Of a stretch of DNA of 55,178 bases, positions 34,742 to 44,285 are shown in pieces. The notes beneath the pieces are model-generated. The model did not search any database and was not told the origin of the DNA. It saw only the letters and a program-made list of their open reading frames with translations. The stretch covers positions 1 through 55,178 of the forward strand of contig NZ_JABUFE010000015.1 of assembly GCF_013315265.1 (NCBI RefSeq), read 5' to 3'. Origin of the DNA: Parasulfitobacter algicola (lineage in GTDB: Bacteria > Pseudomonadota > Alphaproteobacteria > Rhodobacterales > Rhodobacteraceae). The translations under genes were made by a program, and so were the position numbers. Numbering within the stretch: the first letter of the stretch is position 1; every line of letters begins with the position of its first letter.

Positions 34742-35662
34742 TTATTTTACCGCGCCCGCCGCCATTCCCTTGATGATATAGCGTTCCAGGATAACCCCGA
34801 TCACGACCAACGGCAGAATTGCGGCAGTCGACAGGGCGGCCATCGACCACCAGTTGATGCCTTGCGATCCGGTTTGGCTGGCGACCATAACAGGTAGTGT
34901 GACACTGTCGGTTGAGGTCAAAAGGGCCGCAAAGAAGTATTCATTCCACGTCAGAACAAGGCTTAGGATAAAGGCCGCGACCATACCCGGCAGCGCGATG
35001 GGTAAAATGATCGTCAGGAAAGCACCCCAAATAGATAGTCCATCGACCAAGGCGGCTTCCTCTAATTCAGTCGGGATTGAGCTGAATTGATCCCGCATAA
35101 TCCAGATCACAATGGGCATGACCGTCAGCGCATACAGCAGGATCAACCCGATGCGCGTGTCCAGCAGGTCCAGTTCGCGGTACAGCACCAAAAACGGCAG
35201 CGCCAGAACGACCGGGGGCAGGATCAACTGGCTGAGGAAGAAAAAGCTGATGTCATCGTTTTTCATGAACCCAAAACGATATTCAAAGCGCGATAAACCA
35301 TATGCAGCCAAGCTGCCCAATATAACGGCCAAAAGCGATGAACATACCGCAGCAATGGTGGAATTCCAGAATCGTTTCAGAAATTCATCCCGGACAGTGG
35401 ACCTTTCGCCGATGGTGTCTGGCGACAGGCCAAGCGACCGCCACCCACGCCATTGCGGTGTGTAATCCCAAAACGGGATCATATTACCCTGCATCACGTC
35501 AGGGGCCAGCTTGAACGACGTGGTAATCGTCCAGTAAATCGGGAAAAGACAGATGATCGTCCAAAGGATCAGAATGCCATAAATGGCCACACGTTTTGCA
35601 TACCATTTGGCCTTGAACGCGCGATCGGTGTCGCTGTCGTGAAATATCTGGGTTTCTGCCAT
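34742..35662 (-). CDS. Carbohydrate ABC transporter permease, MalG type (306 aa)
   Basis: Six membrane segments, from IYGILILWTIICLFPIYWTI at residue 29 onward. The EAA motif is in EEAALVDGLSIWGAFLTIIL. It is the second permease of a CUT1-type importer, coupled to the upstream permease gene (9-bp gap) and the binding-protein gene. A long periplasmic loop carries QWRGWRSLGLSPDTIGERST. It converges on the FGGY kinase gene with 4 bp between them. Confidence 0.92.
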   Translation of the reverse strand: MAETQIFHDSDTDRAFKAKWYAKRVAIYGILILWTIICLFPIYWTITTSFKLAPDVMQGNMIPFWDYTPQWRGWRSLGLSPDTIGERSTVRDEFLKRFWNSTIAAVCSSLLAVILGSLAAYGLSRFEYRFGFMKNDDISFFFLSQLILPPVVLALPFLVLYRELDLLDTRIGLILLYALTVMPIVIWIMRDQFSSIPTELEEAALVDGLSIWGAFLTIILPIALPGMVAAFILSLVLTWNEYFFAALLTSTDSVTLPVMVASQTGSQGINWWSMAALSTAAILPLVVIGVILERYIIKGMAAGAVK

Positions 35663-35671
35663 ATCGATCCC

Positions 35672-36757
35672 CTAGTACTTCGGCCGCATCCAGCGGGATG
35701 CGAGCTTCATGAAAATCGTAAAGCCGATCACGATAATCACAAGATAGACCATCGCCAGCATCGTGCCGTAGCCCACATTAGATCGGTCCCGATATTCACG
35801 AAAAATAAAGCTGGTCACCGAATCCGTGGCCCCGCCCGGCCCGCCCGAAGTCACGTTGATAATGATATCGGCCAGTTTCAGCTTAAAGATAATGCGGATC
35901 ATGATCGCGGTTATTGAAACGGGCAGCATCAAAGGAAAGATCACTTCGCGAAAGTTTTGCCATGGGGTGGCGCCATCGACCTTGGCGGCCTCTTGAATGT
36001 CTTTCGGAATGGCCTGAAGCCCAGCCAGTAGCATGATCATCATAAAGGGAATAAACGTCCAGGCATCCATGATCATGATCATCGCGCGTGCCATTTCGGG
36101 ATCACCAAAAAAGGATGGATTGGACCAGCCCACTTCGCGACCAAAGCGGGCGATGGGGCCAAAGCGCGCCTCGAGCATGGATTTTCCGATCATCCAACTG
36201 ACTGCGACAGGGCTAAGCATCAGCGGCAACAGGAATGCGACACGGAAAAATTTGCGCGCACGGATCTGGCTGTTCAGGATCAGCGCCAAGCCAAAGGCAA
36301 TGACATATTCGACCAGAATCGCCAGCGTGTACCAGACCATATTCGTAAGTGCGTTCCAGTAAAACGGATCGCGCCACATCTGGCGAATGTTATCCAAGCC
36401 ATTAAACTTTTGTCCGTCAATTGCGGATAGATTCCAGTCGGTAAACGCGATTGAAAGTCCAAAAATCAGCGGGAAAAATACCATTGAGATGACAAAAATC
36501 GTGGCGGGCATCACAAACAATCGTCGCTTGCCCTGTTCTCCGAAACGTAGGACCTGGGCGATGCACAGGCAGGTAATCCAAAGCAGATAGGCATACAGCG
36601 TTGGCCGCCAGCTGTCAGCAGCGTCAGGCACAAAGATTTGCCATGCTGCCACACCAAATAACATTGCAAATGACACCCATATGATCGCTAGCCCCAAACG
36701 CGCGCGCGTCGGGCTGATCTGGTCATTCGTGACGACAAAAAGTCGATCTTCGCTCAT
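35672..36757 (-). CDS. Carbohydrate ABC transporter permease, MalF type (361 aa)
   Basis: Membrane permease with two additional N-terminal hydrophobic segments (LGLAIIWVSFAMLFGVAAWQ and LYAYLLWITCLCIAQVL) before the six-helix core that begins VMPATIFVISMVFFPLIFGL. The EAA motif is in IQEAAKVDGATPWQNFREVI. With the MalG-type permease, the 558-residue binding protein and the ATPase at 38757 it completes an importer, probably for a fucosylated or free deoxysugar (context inference). Confidence 0.92.
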   Translation of the reverse strand: MSEDRLFVVTNDQISPTRARLGLAIIWVSFAMLFGVAAWQIFVPDAADSWRPTLYAYLLWITCLCIAQVLRFGEQGKRRLFVMPATIFVISMVFFPLIFGLSIAFTDWNLSAIDGQKFNGLDNIRQMWRDPFYWNALTNMVWYTLAILVEYVIAFGLALILNSQIRARKFFRVAFLLPLMLSPVAVSWMIGKSMLEARFGPIARFGREVGWSNPSFFGDPEMARAMIMIMDAWTFIPFMMIMLLAGLQAIPKDIQEAAKVDGATPWQNFREVIFPLMLPVSITAIMIRIIFKLKLADIIINVTSGGPGGATDSVTSFIFREYRDRSNVGYGTMLAMVYLVIIVIGFTIFMKLASRWMRPKY

Positions 36758-36816
36758 GCTGCTATGGATCTTTAAATTAGGACAGGCGGCAGGATGACCC
36801 GCCGCCTGTGATCTGA

Positions 36817-38493
36817 TTAACCCATACCAAGGGACGCACGATACAACGCCACCTGGCTGTCACGACCGATCTGGTCGGTGATCGCCTCCCATGCAGCGGC
36901 GATGGCATCGGCACCATCTTGGGCCGTGGCATATTCACCAGCATAGATCTTTGCCAATTCATCCTCAGCAACGGAATAATATTGGAAGATGCCTGGAATA
37001 CGCGGTTCAATTGCCGAATTGGGGTGGTTATAACTGTCGGCCTGCGATCCAAGGAAGTCTTCGATAAAGGCACGGTCGTATCCGGCCGCTTCCCATTCGT
37101 CGATGTTAAAGTGGGAATTGCGATAAGGCTGGAAGCCAGATGGATAGGCCGAACACCACAGCGATAAATCACGCCCGCCCAGATGGGCCGCCGCCGACCA
37201 AGCCGCTGTGCGCTTTTTATCATCACCCTGAACACGCGCCATGACATAGATGCCCCACCCGATATAGGCCATATTCGGTGCGAAATTCGGCCCCGATGTC
37301 AGTGTTTCCCATTGCCCCGCATTATGGTTCCAGACGTCATCTGATCCGGGCAGGATCGAAAATCCGGCCACGTCACCAACAACCGATGTATCAGACGTAC
37401 GTGCGCCTGCACCAATGTCACCCCACCAGCTGACCATTGATCCGGTACCTGCCAGAAACTGCTGAAAACCCGTTGTTCCCGGATCAGCGTTGATCTGATC
37501 GGCCGGTTGCGTATCCATGATGTCCAGCACATCCTGAATGGCACGTACCCATGCTTCGTTATTGATGCGCGGTTTCATATCTTCGGGGTCAAACAGCCAC
37601 GCGGGATCGTCCGGGTGTTTGGCATAGGCCGTGGCACGACTGGCCAGGAAATAGAACCCAAAGCCGCCCCAACCTTTCAATGGATCCAGATAACCATGCG
37701 CAGGCAAACCGGTGAAGGGATCGGTTTTGCCAGACAGGAATTTCGAAACGGCCTGAACTTTTTGCCAAGTTGTTGGTGCCTCCCAAGGGCCTTCGTTGCC
37801 TTCGTCCGCCCAAGCCTGTGCAAACTCTTCGTTTTCGAAATAATCCTTGCGATAGTTGAAGTTATGGCAATCACCGTCAATAGAGATACGATAGGTTTGG
37901 CCATCCCAGGTGCCAACAGGTTCTTGCAGATAACCAACATAGTCATCCATATCGATGACCTCTTTCACCCAATCGGGCATCGGATCAGCCAATCCGCGAC
38001 CTGTCACATCCCCTTCGAAAGGTGCGCCCATCTCGATGATGTCAAAATCGACGGTTCCCGTGGCAATCGACTGTTGAAGCCGCGCGTTATAATCCGCTTG
38101 CGCCAGATCGATCCAATTGATTTTGGCACCTGTATAGTCTTCCCAAGGGCGCAAAAACCCGCGGAACAAAAAGTTATGCAGGTTTTGGTTGTTCAGCCCC
38201 ATAAAGGTCAGTTCAACCCCTTCGAACTCACCCTCGGCAAAGCGGTCCTTGGTTGGCCCAAGGCATAATTCACCCACGGCTTGCCAGTCGCGGTCTGTCG
38301 GGCTGCCGGTGCCAACACCGGGTATGGCCAGAATTTCCTTACGCAAATCGGAATGTGCGGCGGCAAAGACGGGCTTTGTGCCCAGCCCGATGCTTCCCAT
38401 AGCGGCCAGCGCCCCCACGCTTGCGGCCCCCTTCAGCATGTTGCGGCGGCTTAATTGTGCGCGAATGATACTTTTATAATGATCAACTCTCAT
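36817..38493 (-). CDS. Extracellular sugar-binding protein of ABC importer (558 aa)
   Basis: Cluster-B type solute-binding protein, longer than usual (most are 400-450 aa). The N-terminus SRRNMLKGAASVGALAAMGS is a twin-arginine-like signal (Arg-Arg before the hydrophobic stretch) ending at KPVFAAAHS. The mature part includes LTFMGLNNQNLHNFLFRGFL and a hinge-like GTWDGQTYRISIDGDCHNFN. Size and Tat export suggest a ligand larger than a monosaccharide or folding before export. It is first in its operon, with operator site 4 upstream. Confidence 0.9.
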   Translation of the reverse strand: MRVDHYKSIIRAQLSRRNMLKGAASVGALAAMGSIGLGTKPVFAAAHSDLRKEILAIPGVGTGSPTDRDWQAVGELCLGPTKDRFAEGEFEGVELTFMGLNNQNLHNFLFRGFLRPWEDYTGAKINWIDLAQADYNARLQQSIATGTVDFDIIEMGAPFEGDVTGRGLADPMPDWVKEVIDMDDYVGYLQEPVGTWDGQTYRISIDGDCHNFNYRKDYFENEEFAQAWADEGNEGPWEAPTTWQKVQAVSKFLSGKTDPFTGLPAHGYLDPLKGWGGFGFYFLASRATAYAKHPDDPAWLFDPEDMKPRINNEAWVRAIQDVLDIMDTQPADQINADPGTTGFQQFLAGTGSMVSWWGDIGAGARTSDTSVVGDVAGFSILPGSDDVWNHNAGQWETLTSGPNFAPNMAYIGWGIYVMARVQGDDKKRTAAWSAAAHLGGRDLSLWCSAYPSGFQPYRNSHFNIDEWEAAGYDRAFIEDFLGSQADSYNHPNSAIEPRIPGIFQYYSVAEDELAKIYAGEYATAQDGADAIAAAWEAITDQIGRDSQVALYRASLGMG

Positions 38494-38666
38494 GGTTTAC
38501 GTCTCCTCCCAGATAGATCAGGCAACTGTCCGGTTGATCGGTTTGGTTTGCTTGTGCGTTCCCCGCCATGTTGACGGATCGCTTGTTATTGGGTTTCTTT
38601 GCAAACGCATTGCCCCGGACGCGGCACTTATCTTTTCACAGTCACAACAGAAAGCGACTCTGTCAA

Positions 38667-38686
38667 GCATCTAACATGTTAGTATG
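38667..38686. promoter_or_regulatory. Candidate GntR operator (site 4)
   Basis: GCATCTAACATGTTAGTATG shares 17 of 20 positions with the perfect palindrome at 25713, including the whole CTAACATGTTAGTATG core. It lies in the 263-bp divergent region between the binding-protein gene and the ABC ATPase gene. Confidence 0.85.
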
Positions 38687-38756
38687 ATCAGATGGTAGAC
38701 AAGCCAAAGGCGATGTTCTACGCAAATAGGAACGTCGCCACAGATCGGGGAGGGTC

Positions 38757-39824
38757 ATGGCAGAAGTCTCGGTACGCAATTTGCGAAAGTCCTATACGGC
38801 GCTTGAGGTGCTGCATGGCATAGATATCGATATCGCAGACGGCGAATTCGTGGTTCTTGTTGGGCCATCTGGATGCGGAAAATCCACGTTATTGCGGATG
38901 ATTGCGGGTCTTGAAGATATTACATCCGGTGACGTCATGATCGGCGATAAGCGGGTCAATCATCTGGCCCCTGCGGAACGCGATATCGCGATGGTTTTCC
39001 AATCTTATGCGCTTTACCCGCATAAAACAGTCGAAGCGAACATGGGGTTTTCGCTGAAACTGCGTAAAATGGACAAAGCTGATATCAAGGCCCGCGTCAA
39101 TCGCGCAGCAGAAATTTTGGGTTTAACGCCCTATCTTGACCGCTATCCGCGGGCATTATCGGGTGGTCAACGCCAACGTGTAGCAATGGGACGTGCAATC
39201 GTGCGGGACCCGCAGGTTTTTCTGTTTGATGAACCGCTGTCAAATCTGGATGCTAAGCTACGCGTGCAGATGCGCACTGAAATCCGTGAGTTGCATCAAC
39301 GGCTTGGCACGACCACCGTCTATGTCACCCACGATCAAATCGAAGCGATGACGATGGCAGATAAGATTGTTGTTCTGCAAGGCGGTCATGTCGAACAGAT
39401 CGGTAGTCCGCTTGACCTGTATGATCATCCTAAAAACCGCTTTGTGGCCAGCTTTATTGGATCACCTGCAATGAACCTGATTGATGGAAAGGTGACAAAA
39501 TGCGACGCATCGAAAGCCACTGTCGACCTTGGTCAGACGCAGGTCGACATTCCGGCATTGCAAAATCTGTCTGTGGATCAAAAGATAACCATCGGAATCC
39601 GCCCGGAACACCTGAGTTTGACGCAAACCGGCCTGACCGCAACCATCCGCGTAATCGAACCCACCGGGTCAGAAACTCATGTCGTCATGCGTTTTCAGGA
39701 TCAGGATATCACCGTCATTTTTCGTGACCGTCACACCTTTGCCCCTGGCGATCAGGTTAATCTTGGCTTTTCGCCACAATACCTGCACTGTTTTGATGCG
39801 ACAACGGGCGAGCGTTTAGGTTAA
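38757..39824 (+). CDS. Sugar ABC transporter ATPase, UgpC/MsmK type (355 aa)
   Basis: Single ABC cassette with Walker A GPSGCGKST (about 37-45), Q-loop MVFQSYALYPH, signature LSGGQRQRVAMGRAIV, Walker B FLFDEPLSNLDAKLR and H-loop YVTHDQ. A C-terminal TOBE/MalK regulatory domain follows (IGIRPEHLSLTQTGLTATIR). It energises the importer encoded divergently. It starts an operon with the mutarotase and ribokinase genes; the preceding RBS is GGGGAGGGTC. Confidence 0.94.
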   Translation: MAEVSVRNLRKSYTALEVLHGIDIDIADGEFVVLVGPSGCGKSTLLRMIAGLEDITSGDVMIGDKRVNHLAPAERDIAMVFQSYALYPHKTVEANMGFSLKLRKMDKADIKARVNRAAEILGLTPYLDRYPRALSGGQRQRVAMGRAIVRDPQVFLFDEPLSNLDAKLRVQMRTEIRELHQRLGTTTVYVTHDQIEAMTMADKIVVLQGGHVEQIGSPLDLYDHPKNRFVASFIGSPAMNLIDGKVTKCDASKATVDLGQTQVDIPALQNLSVDQKITIGIRPEHLSLTQTGLTATIRVIEPTGSETHVVMRFQDQDITVIFRDRHTFAPGDQVNLGFSPQYLHCFDATTGERLG

Positions 39825-39833
39825 GGGGCAGAC

Positions 39834-40286
39834 ATGCTGAAAAATATTGATCCACGACTGAATGCAGACGTATTGCACTGTCTACGCGCAATGGGGCATG
39901 GCGATACGCTGGTGATTTCCGATACGAATTTCCCATCCGACAGCGTTGCCAGCCATACGATTACAGGAGAATTGCTGCGCATGGATAATTTGACAGCGCC
40001 CCAGACCATGAATGCCATTCTATCTGTTTTTCCACTGGATACGTTTGTCGATGATTTTGCGGGCCGTATGCAGGTGGTTGATGCGCCCGATGATATTCCA
40101 GAAGTTCAAGCCGAAGTTCAGGCAGAAATCGACAAAGCCGAAGGCAAATCGCGTCCTATGATTGGTATCGAGCGGTTCGATTTTTACGATCGCGCCCGCG
40201 ATGCCTATGCTGTTATCCAAACGGGCGAGCGGCGCTTTTATGGCTGCTTCATCATCCGCAAAGGCGTTATCGGACCTGAGGAATAG
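39834..40286 (+). CDS. fucU: RbsD/FucU-family sugar mutarotase (150 aa)
   Basis: Converts alpha and beta anomers of a sugar, L-fucose or ribose in known members. FucU-type features are IDPRLNADVLHCLRAMGHGD with the catalytic His of MGHGD, VISDTNFPSDSVASHTIT, and the C-terminal RDAYAVIQTGERRFYGCFII. The length (150) and the Ser-Val-Ala-Ser-His segment fit FucU better than RbsD (139). It lies 9 bp after the ATPase gene. Its presence supports L-fucose as the locus substrate. Confidence 0.9.
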   Translation: MLKNIDPRLNADVLHCLRAMGHGDTLVISDTNFPSDSVASHTITGELLRMDNLTAPQTMNAILSVFPLDTFVDDFAGRMQVVDAPDDIPEVQAEVQAEIDKAEGKSRPMIGIERFDFYDRARDAYAVIQTGERRFYGCFIIRKGVIGPEE

Positions 40287-40289
40287 TAG

Positions 40290-41228
40290 ATGCCGAATGA
40301 CATCATTATTTTGGGAATATTCGTCGCTGATACCTCCTATCGGGCTGATCGCCAACCGCGGATGGGGGAAACGATTCTTGGTAACAAATTTACTTTGGGG
40401 CCTGGCGGCAAAGGCTCGAATCAAGCTGTGGCGGCTGCGAAATCTGGCGGCAATGTGGGCATTATCACTAAGCTTGGAAAAGATGCATTTGCGGATATGG
40501 CACTCGGCATCTGGTCTGACGCAGGTGTGACATCGTTGGCCACGCAACACGACGAAAGTTACACTGGCGCCGCTTATATATTCGTTGAAGAAAGCACCGG
40601 AAATAATGCGATTATCGTGGCACCGGGCATTGCTGCAACCATATCATCAGATGACGTTCAAAAGCATACCGCTGATATCGCCACAGCCAAGGTTTTTGTA
40701 ACGCAGTTAGAACAGCCGATTGACGCCGCTATGACTGGTTTACAATTGGCACGCGCCGCAGGGGTCAAGACAATCCTGAACCCTGCCCCGGTTGCTGAAA
40801 TCTCGGATAAGATGCTGTCACTTTGCGATTACGTGACCCCGAATGAAACCGAAGCCGAAGGTCTGACGGGCATCACTGTAAGCACGCCACAAGATGCTGA
40901 ACGTGCCGCAAAAGCGATTTTATCGCGTGGGGCAGGTGCTGCTATTATTACTTTGGGTGAAAATGGCGCTTTGTATCACGATGGAATTGATACACTGCAT
41001 GTTCCGGCAATCACTGCAGGCCCTGTTATAGAAACAACAGGCGCCGGCGATGCGTTCAATGGCGGATTTGCAACGGCATTATCCCAAGGCATGCCTGCCT
41101 TAAGCGCGGTCAAGTTTGCAAATGCGGCGGCCGCGATATCGGTCACCCGTCCTGGAACTGCACCAGCAATGCCAGACCGCGCCGAGATTGATGCGTTGGT
41201 CAAGATTGATGCAAACCATGCCAAATAG
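40290..41228 (+). CDS. Ribokinase-family sugar kinase (312 aa)
   Basis: Typical ribokinase size and motifs: IFVADTSYRADRQPRMGETI, TLGPGGKGSNQAVAAAKSGG, and the anion-hole/catalytic ETTGAGDAFNGGFATALSQG. A ribokinase next to RbsD/FucU is a common pairing. It differs from the other PfkB protein at 30439, so the locus has two distinct kinases of this family plus an FGGY kinase. The substrate is not determined by sequence. Confidence 0.9.
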   Translation: MPNDIIILGIFVADTSYRADRQPRMGETILGNKFTLGPGGKGSNQAVAAAKSGGNVGIITKLGKDAFADMALGIWSDAGVTSLATQHDESYTGAAYIFVEESTGNNAIIVAPGIAATISSDDVQKHTADIATAKVFVTQLEQPIDAAMTGLQLARAAGVKTILNPAPVAEISDKMLSLCDYVTPNETEAEGLTGITVSTPQDAERAAKAILSRGAGAAIITLGENGALYHDGIDTLHVPAITAGPVIETTGAGDAFNGGFATALSQGMPALSAVKFANAAAAISVTRPGTAPAMPDRAEIDALVKIDANHAK

Positions 41229-41310
41229 TATCTGGCAGTAAATGATGTTTTATCGAACTTAACGCATGACTTGTCTTGCCATAAGCGATCAAATTTGCAA
41301 TTCAGTTTCT

Positions 41311-41500
41311 GCTTCGGTCTGAACAGTTCGCTGTTTGCTGAAAAGGGAACGTGGTGCGCAGCTTGCTGCAATTCCATGACTGCCCCCGCAACTGTAAGTG
41401 GAGAGTAAGGCTGACATAAGCCACTGGATCACATGATCCGGGAAGGTACAGCCAAGCATTGACCCACGAGTCAGGAGACCTGCCGAAGTGATCACCCTGT
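41311..41500 (+). promoter_or_regulatory. Cobalamin riboswitch
   Basis: Hallmarks are GCCCCCGCAACTGTAAG near 41385-41401 and the B12 box GAGTCAGGAGACCTGCC at 41469-41485. An initial stem region with GAAAAGGGAACGTGGTGC lies upstream, and the usual trailing sequence (GGCGCTTGGAACAACGG) follows. It controls the downstream receptor and transporter genes by binding adenosylcobalamin, lowering expression when B12 is plentiful (family knowledge). The receptor start lies about 130 bp past it. Confidence 0.93.
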
Positions 41501-41626
41501 TCAGGTGCTAGGGGCGCTTGGAACAACGGTTCTTCCGTGTGGTGGCATTTCACCGTTTGCGGAAGGTTTGTCCTTTCCAATGACCAATCACTACTGCGCC
41601 ATAAAGGCGCAATCGGAGCATGGGAC

Positions 41627-43474
41627 ATGAAGAACCCGTTTATTGCCGCAACAGCGGCGCTTTTCACCATAACGCCTGCAATGGCACAGGATATTATTTA
41701 ACTGGACGAAATTGTCTTTTCTGCAAACCAAACTGAAACAGAGGCAAACCGCACCGGTGCCACTGTGGAAGTTGTGACAAGCGAAGATTTGGCCGAAACA
41801 CAGACAACACGCGTGGCTGATTATCTGACACGGCTGCCGGGCATTTCAGTTACAACAAATGGCAGCATTGGCAATTCGACACAACTTCGGGTCAGGGGGC
41901 TTGATGGCAAATATGTCGCCGTGCGCATTGACGGGATTGATGTGACCGACCCGGCATCGCCGCAAACCAGTTTCAATTTTGGATCGTTGACCACAGATGA
42001 CATCGCCCGGATTGAAGTTTTGAAAGGATCACAGTCGGCGCTTTATGGATCCGAAGCAATCGGCGGCGTCATCAATATCACGACCAACCGGGCCACTGAA
42101 ATCGGATCTGTTGGCAGTTTTGCCGCTGAAGTTGGCAGCCATGATACTTTGCGGACCAGTGCCAATTTTTCCAATCGAACAGAAACAAGCGAATTGTCTT
42201 TTTCAATCTCGCATATTCAAACAGACGGCTTTTCGTCTGCTGATGAAAACGATGGTAATGACGAAGCAGACGGACATACATCGACACGTCTATCCATTTC
42301 AGCAGCCTTCGATACATCTGAAACGGTGCGCCTTGGGTTTTCGGCATTTTATCAAGACAGCGAAAGTGATTTCGACGAATTCATCCGCGACGGCACACCC
42401 GATGAAGAAACGCTGGCAACCACATTTGGCCTGCGGGCGTTTGCCGAAATAGCAGGTGCCGATGTTGATCACACAGTTTCAGCATCGATCTTTGAAAACG
42501 ACCGCGAAAGCATATCGAATGGGGATGCTGATCCGTTCAAAGGCAACCGCAGCGAAATTACCTATCAGGGTGATTATATTGCGAGTGACAGAATGCGGTA
42601 CAGTTTCGGTGCCGATTATACAAAGGAAGAATTCAGATCGACTGAGGATGATTTTTCGGCCTTTCCTGTTGTCACGACATTGAAAGCATCTGGTGAAACA
42701 GAGGTTTTCGGGCTTTTCGGCGAAACGCTTTATTCACCCAACGATCAGATTGACCTAGCGCTATCCCTTAGGGTTGATGATCATTCGGAATTTGGCACTT
42801 TCGCGTCTGCCCGTGCAGCGCTTGCCTATCGCCCTTCCAACGATTGGATCATCCGCACGTCCATCGGTAATGGGTTTCGTGCGCCATCTTTGTATGAACT
42901 GAACAGCAATTTATATGGTAACAAAGATCTTGATCCCGAAGAAAGCATGACATTTGAACTTGGCGCTGAAAGACAATTTTCAGAAACCGGGTTTGTAAAA
43001 GCCACGCTGTTTTATATGGAAATTGAAGATCTGATTCAGTTTGATAATGGATATAAACAGGTACCTGGCACAACAACATCGCAAGGATTTGAATTGTCGA
43101 CAAATATTCCAGTGTCAGATCGTGTCAGCCTGTTCGGGGCATATACCTATGTTGATATTCAAGACAGCGATGATGATCGCGTGATCCGTGTGCCTGAACA
43201 TGATCTGATATTGGGTCTATCGGGAGCGATCACTGACCGTTTGTCAGGTATTATAAGTGCGCAATATATCGATGGCGTGGTGGACAGCGATTTTCCCGAT
43301 ACAATCGACATGCCAAGTTACACAGTGGTCAATTCAACGCTATCCTATGATTTGACGGATGCAACACAAGCCTATTTGCGGGTCGAAAATATGTTTGATG
43401 AAGAATATCAGACCATCCGCGGATATGGACAATCGGATCGGGCATTTTATGTCGGTTTACGGACTTCTTTCTAA
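41627..43474 (+). pseudogene. btuB: TonB-dependent cobalamin receptor (BtuB type) with in-frame TAA at codon 25
   Basis: The gene would encode 615 residues: signal peptide MKNPFIAATAALFTITPAMA, TonB-box-like LDEIVFSANQTETEANRTGA, a plug (EDLAETQTTRVADYLTRLPG; RVRGLDGKYVAVRIDGIDVT; GSQSALYGSEAIGGVINI) and a 22-strand barrel ending in FYVGLRTSF with the terminal Phe of outer-membrane barrels. A TAA at 41699-41701, right after the signal peptide, is in frame with both parts. A start at GTG 41765 would lack the signal. The rest shows no other damage, so the lesion is recent or a sequence error. The rest of the operon is intact. Confidence 0.88.
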
Positions 43475-44285
43475 GATACTTATGGTGGCGGCACTGGTAT
43501 CCGGTGCCGCTTTCGCCGATGCGCCAAAGCGCGTTGTTTCGATTAATTTATGCACCGATCAGCTAGCGCTTTTGCTAGCAGAGCCAAGGCAATTGATATC
43601 TGTCTCACGCTTGTCGCACGATCCTATCAGTTCCGCGATGGTGGATCAGGCGATTGCTATTCCGTCCAATCGTGGGACCGCTGAAGATATTTATCTTCTT
43701 AAACCTGATCTGGTCTTAGCTGGTACGTTCAGTTCACCTGCGACCCTGTCAATGCTGGACAGACTGGGTGTTCCGGTTGAACAGTTCGCCCCAGCTTATT
43801 CAGTTGCAGACATTGCTGCGCGGATGGATCAGATGGGCATCGCATTAGGGCGACAAGTTGAAACTCAGGATCAGATTGACGCCTTCGAAACGCAGCTTGA
43901 AAGCCTTAGATCGCAGATGCAGATTAATCCCCGGGCCGCGCTTTATTATGCCAATGGGTACACTTTGGGCGAAAAGACGTTGGCAGGCGAAATTCTGGCC
44001 CATGCAGGCTTTCAAAATGTTGCGAAAGAGGCAGGTTTGACATCGGGCGGTACTCTGCCCCTTGAACAGCTGATTATGCTGCAACCTGATCTGGTCGTAA
44101 CTGGCACCCGGTATCCCGCCACATCCCGCAGCGAAGAGATCTTAGATCATCCCGCGCTGGACGCGATCCGCAGGGCCAACCGCAAAAATCTGACTGATCG
44201 CGACTGGATTTGCGGCACACCCTTTGTGCTGAATGCCATTCAGGACATGAGGGACGCACACCAAGAATTTGGACCAAGCAAATGA
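43449..44285 (+). CDS. btuF: Cobalamin ABC transporter periplasmic binding protein (278 aa)
   Basis: Class III (helical-backbone) binding protein with a signal peptide (MSVYGLLSKILMVAALVSGA, cleaved after AFA) and the lobes KRVVSINLCTDQLALLLAEP, LKPDLVLAGTFSS and LIMLQPDLVVTGTRYPATS. The start at 43449 overlaps the end of btuB by 26 bp; the frame continues upstream to 43359, but that part has no signal peptide and lies in btuB. Delivers corrinoids, or possibly a metal chelate, to the FecCD-type permease. Context with the riboswitch and CbiZ favours corrinoids. Confidence 0.88.
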   Translation: MSVYGLLSKILMVAALVSGAAFADAPKRVVSINLCTDQLALLLAEPRQLISVSRLSHDPISSAMVDQAIAIPSNRGTAEDIYLLKPDLVLAGTFSSPATLSMLDRLGVPVEQFAPAYSVADIAARMDQMGIALGRQVETQDQIDAFETQLESLRSQMQINPRAALYYANGYTLGEKTLAGEILAHAGFQNVAKEAGLTSGGTLPLEQLIMLQPDLVVTGTRYPATSRSEEILDHPALDAIRRANRKNLTDRDWICGTPFVLNAIQDMRDAHQEFGPSK

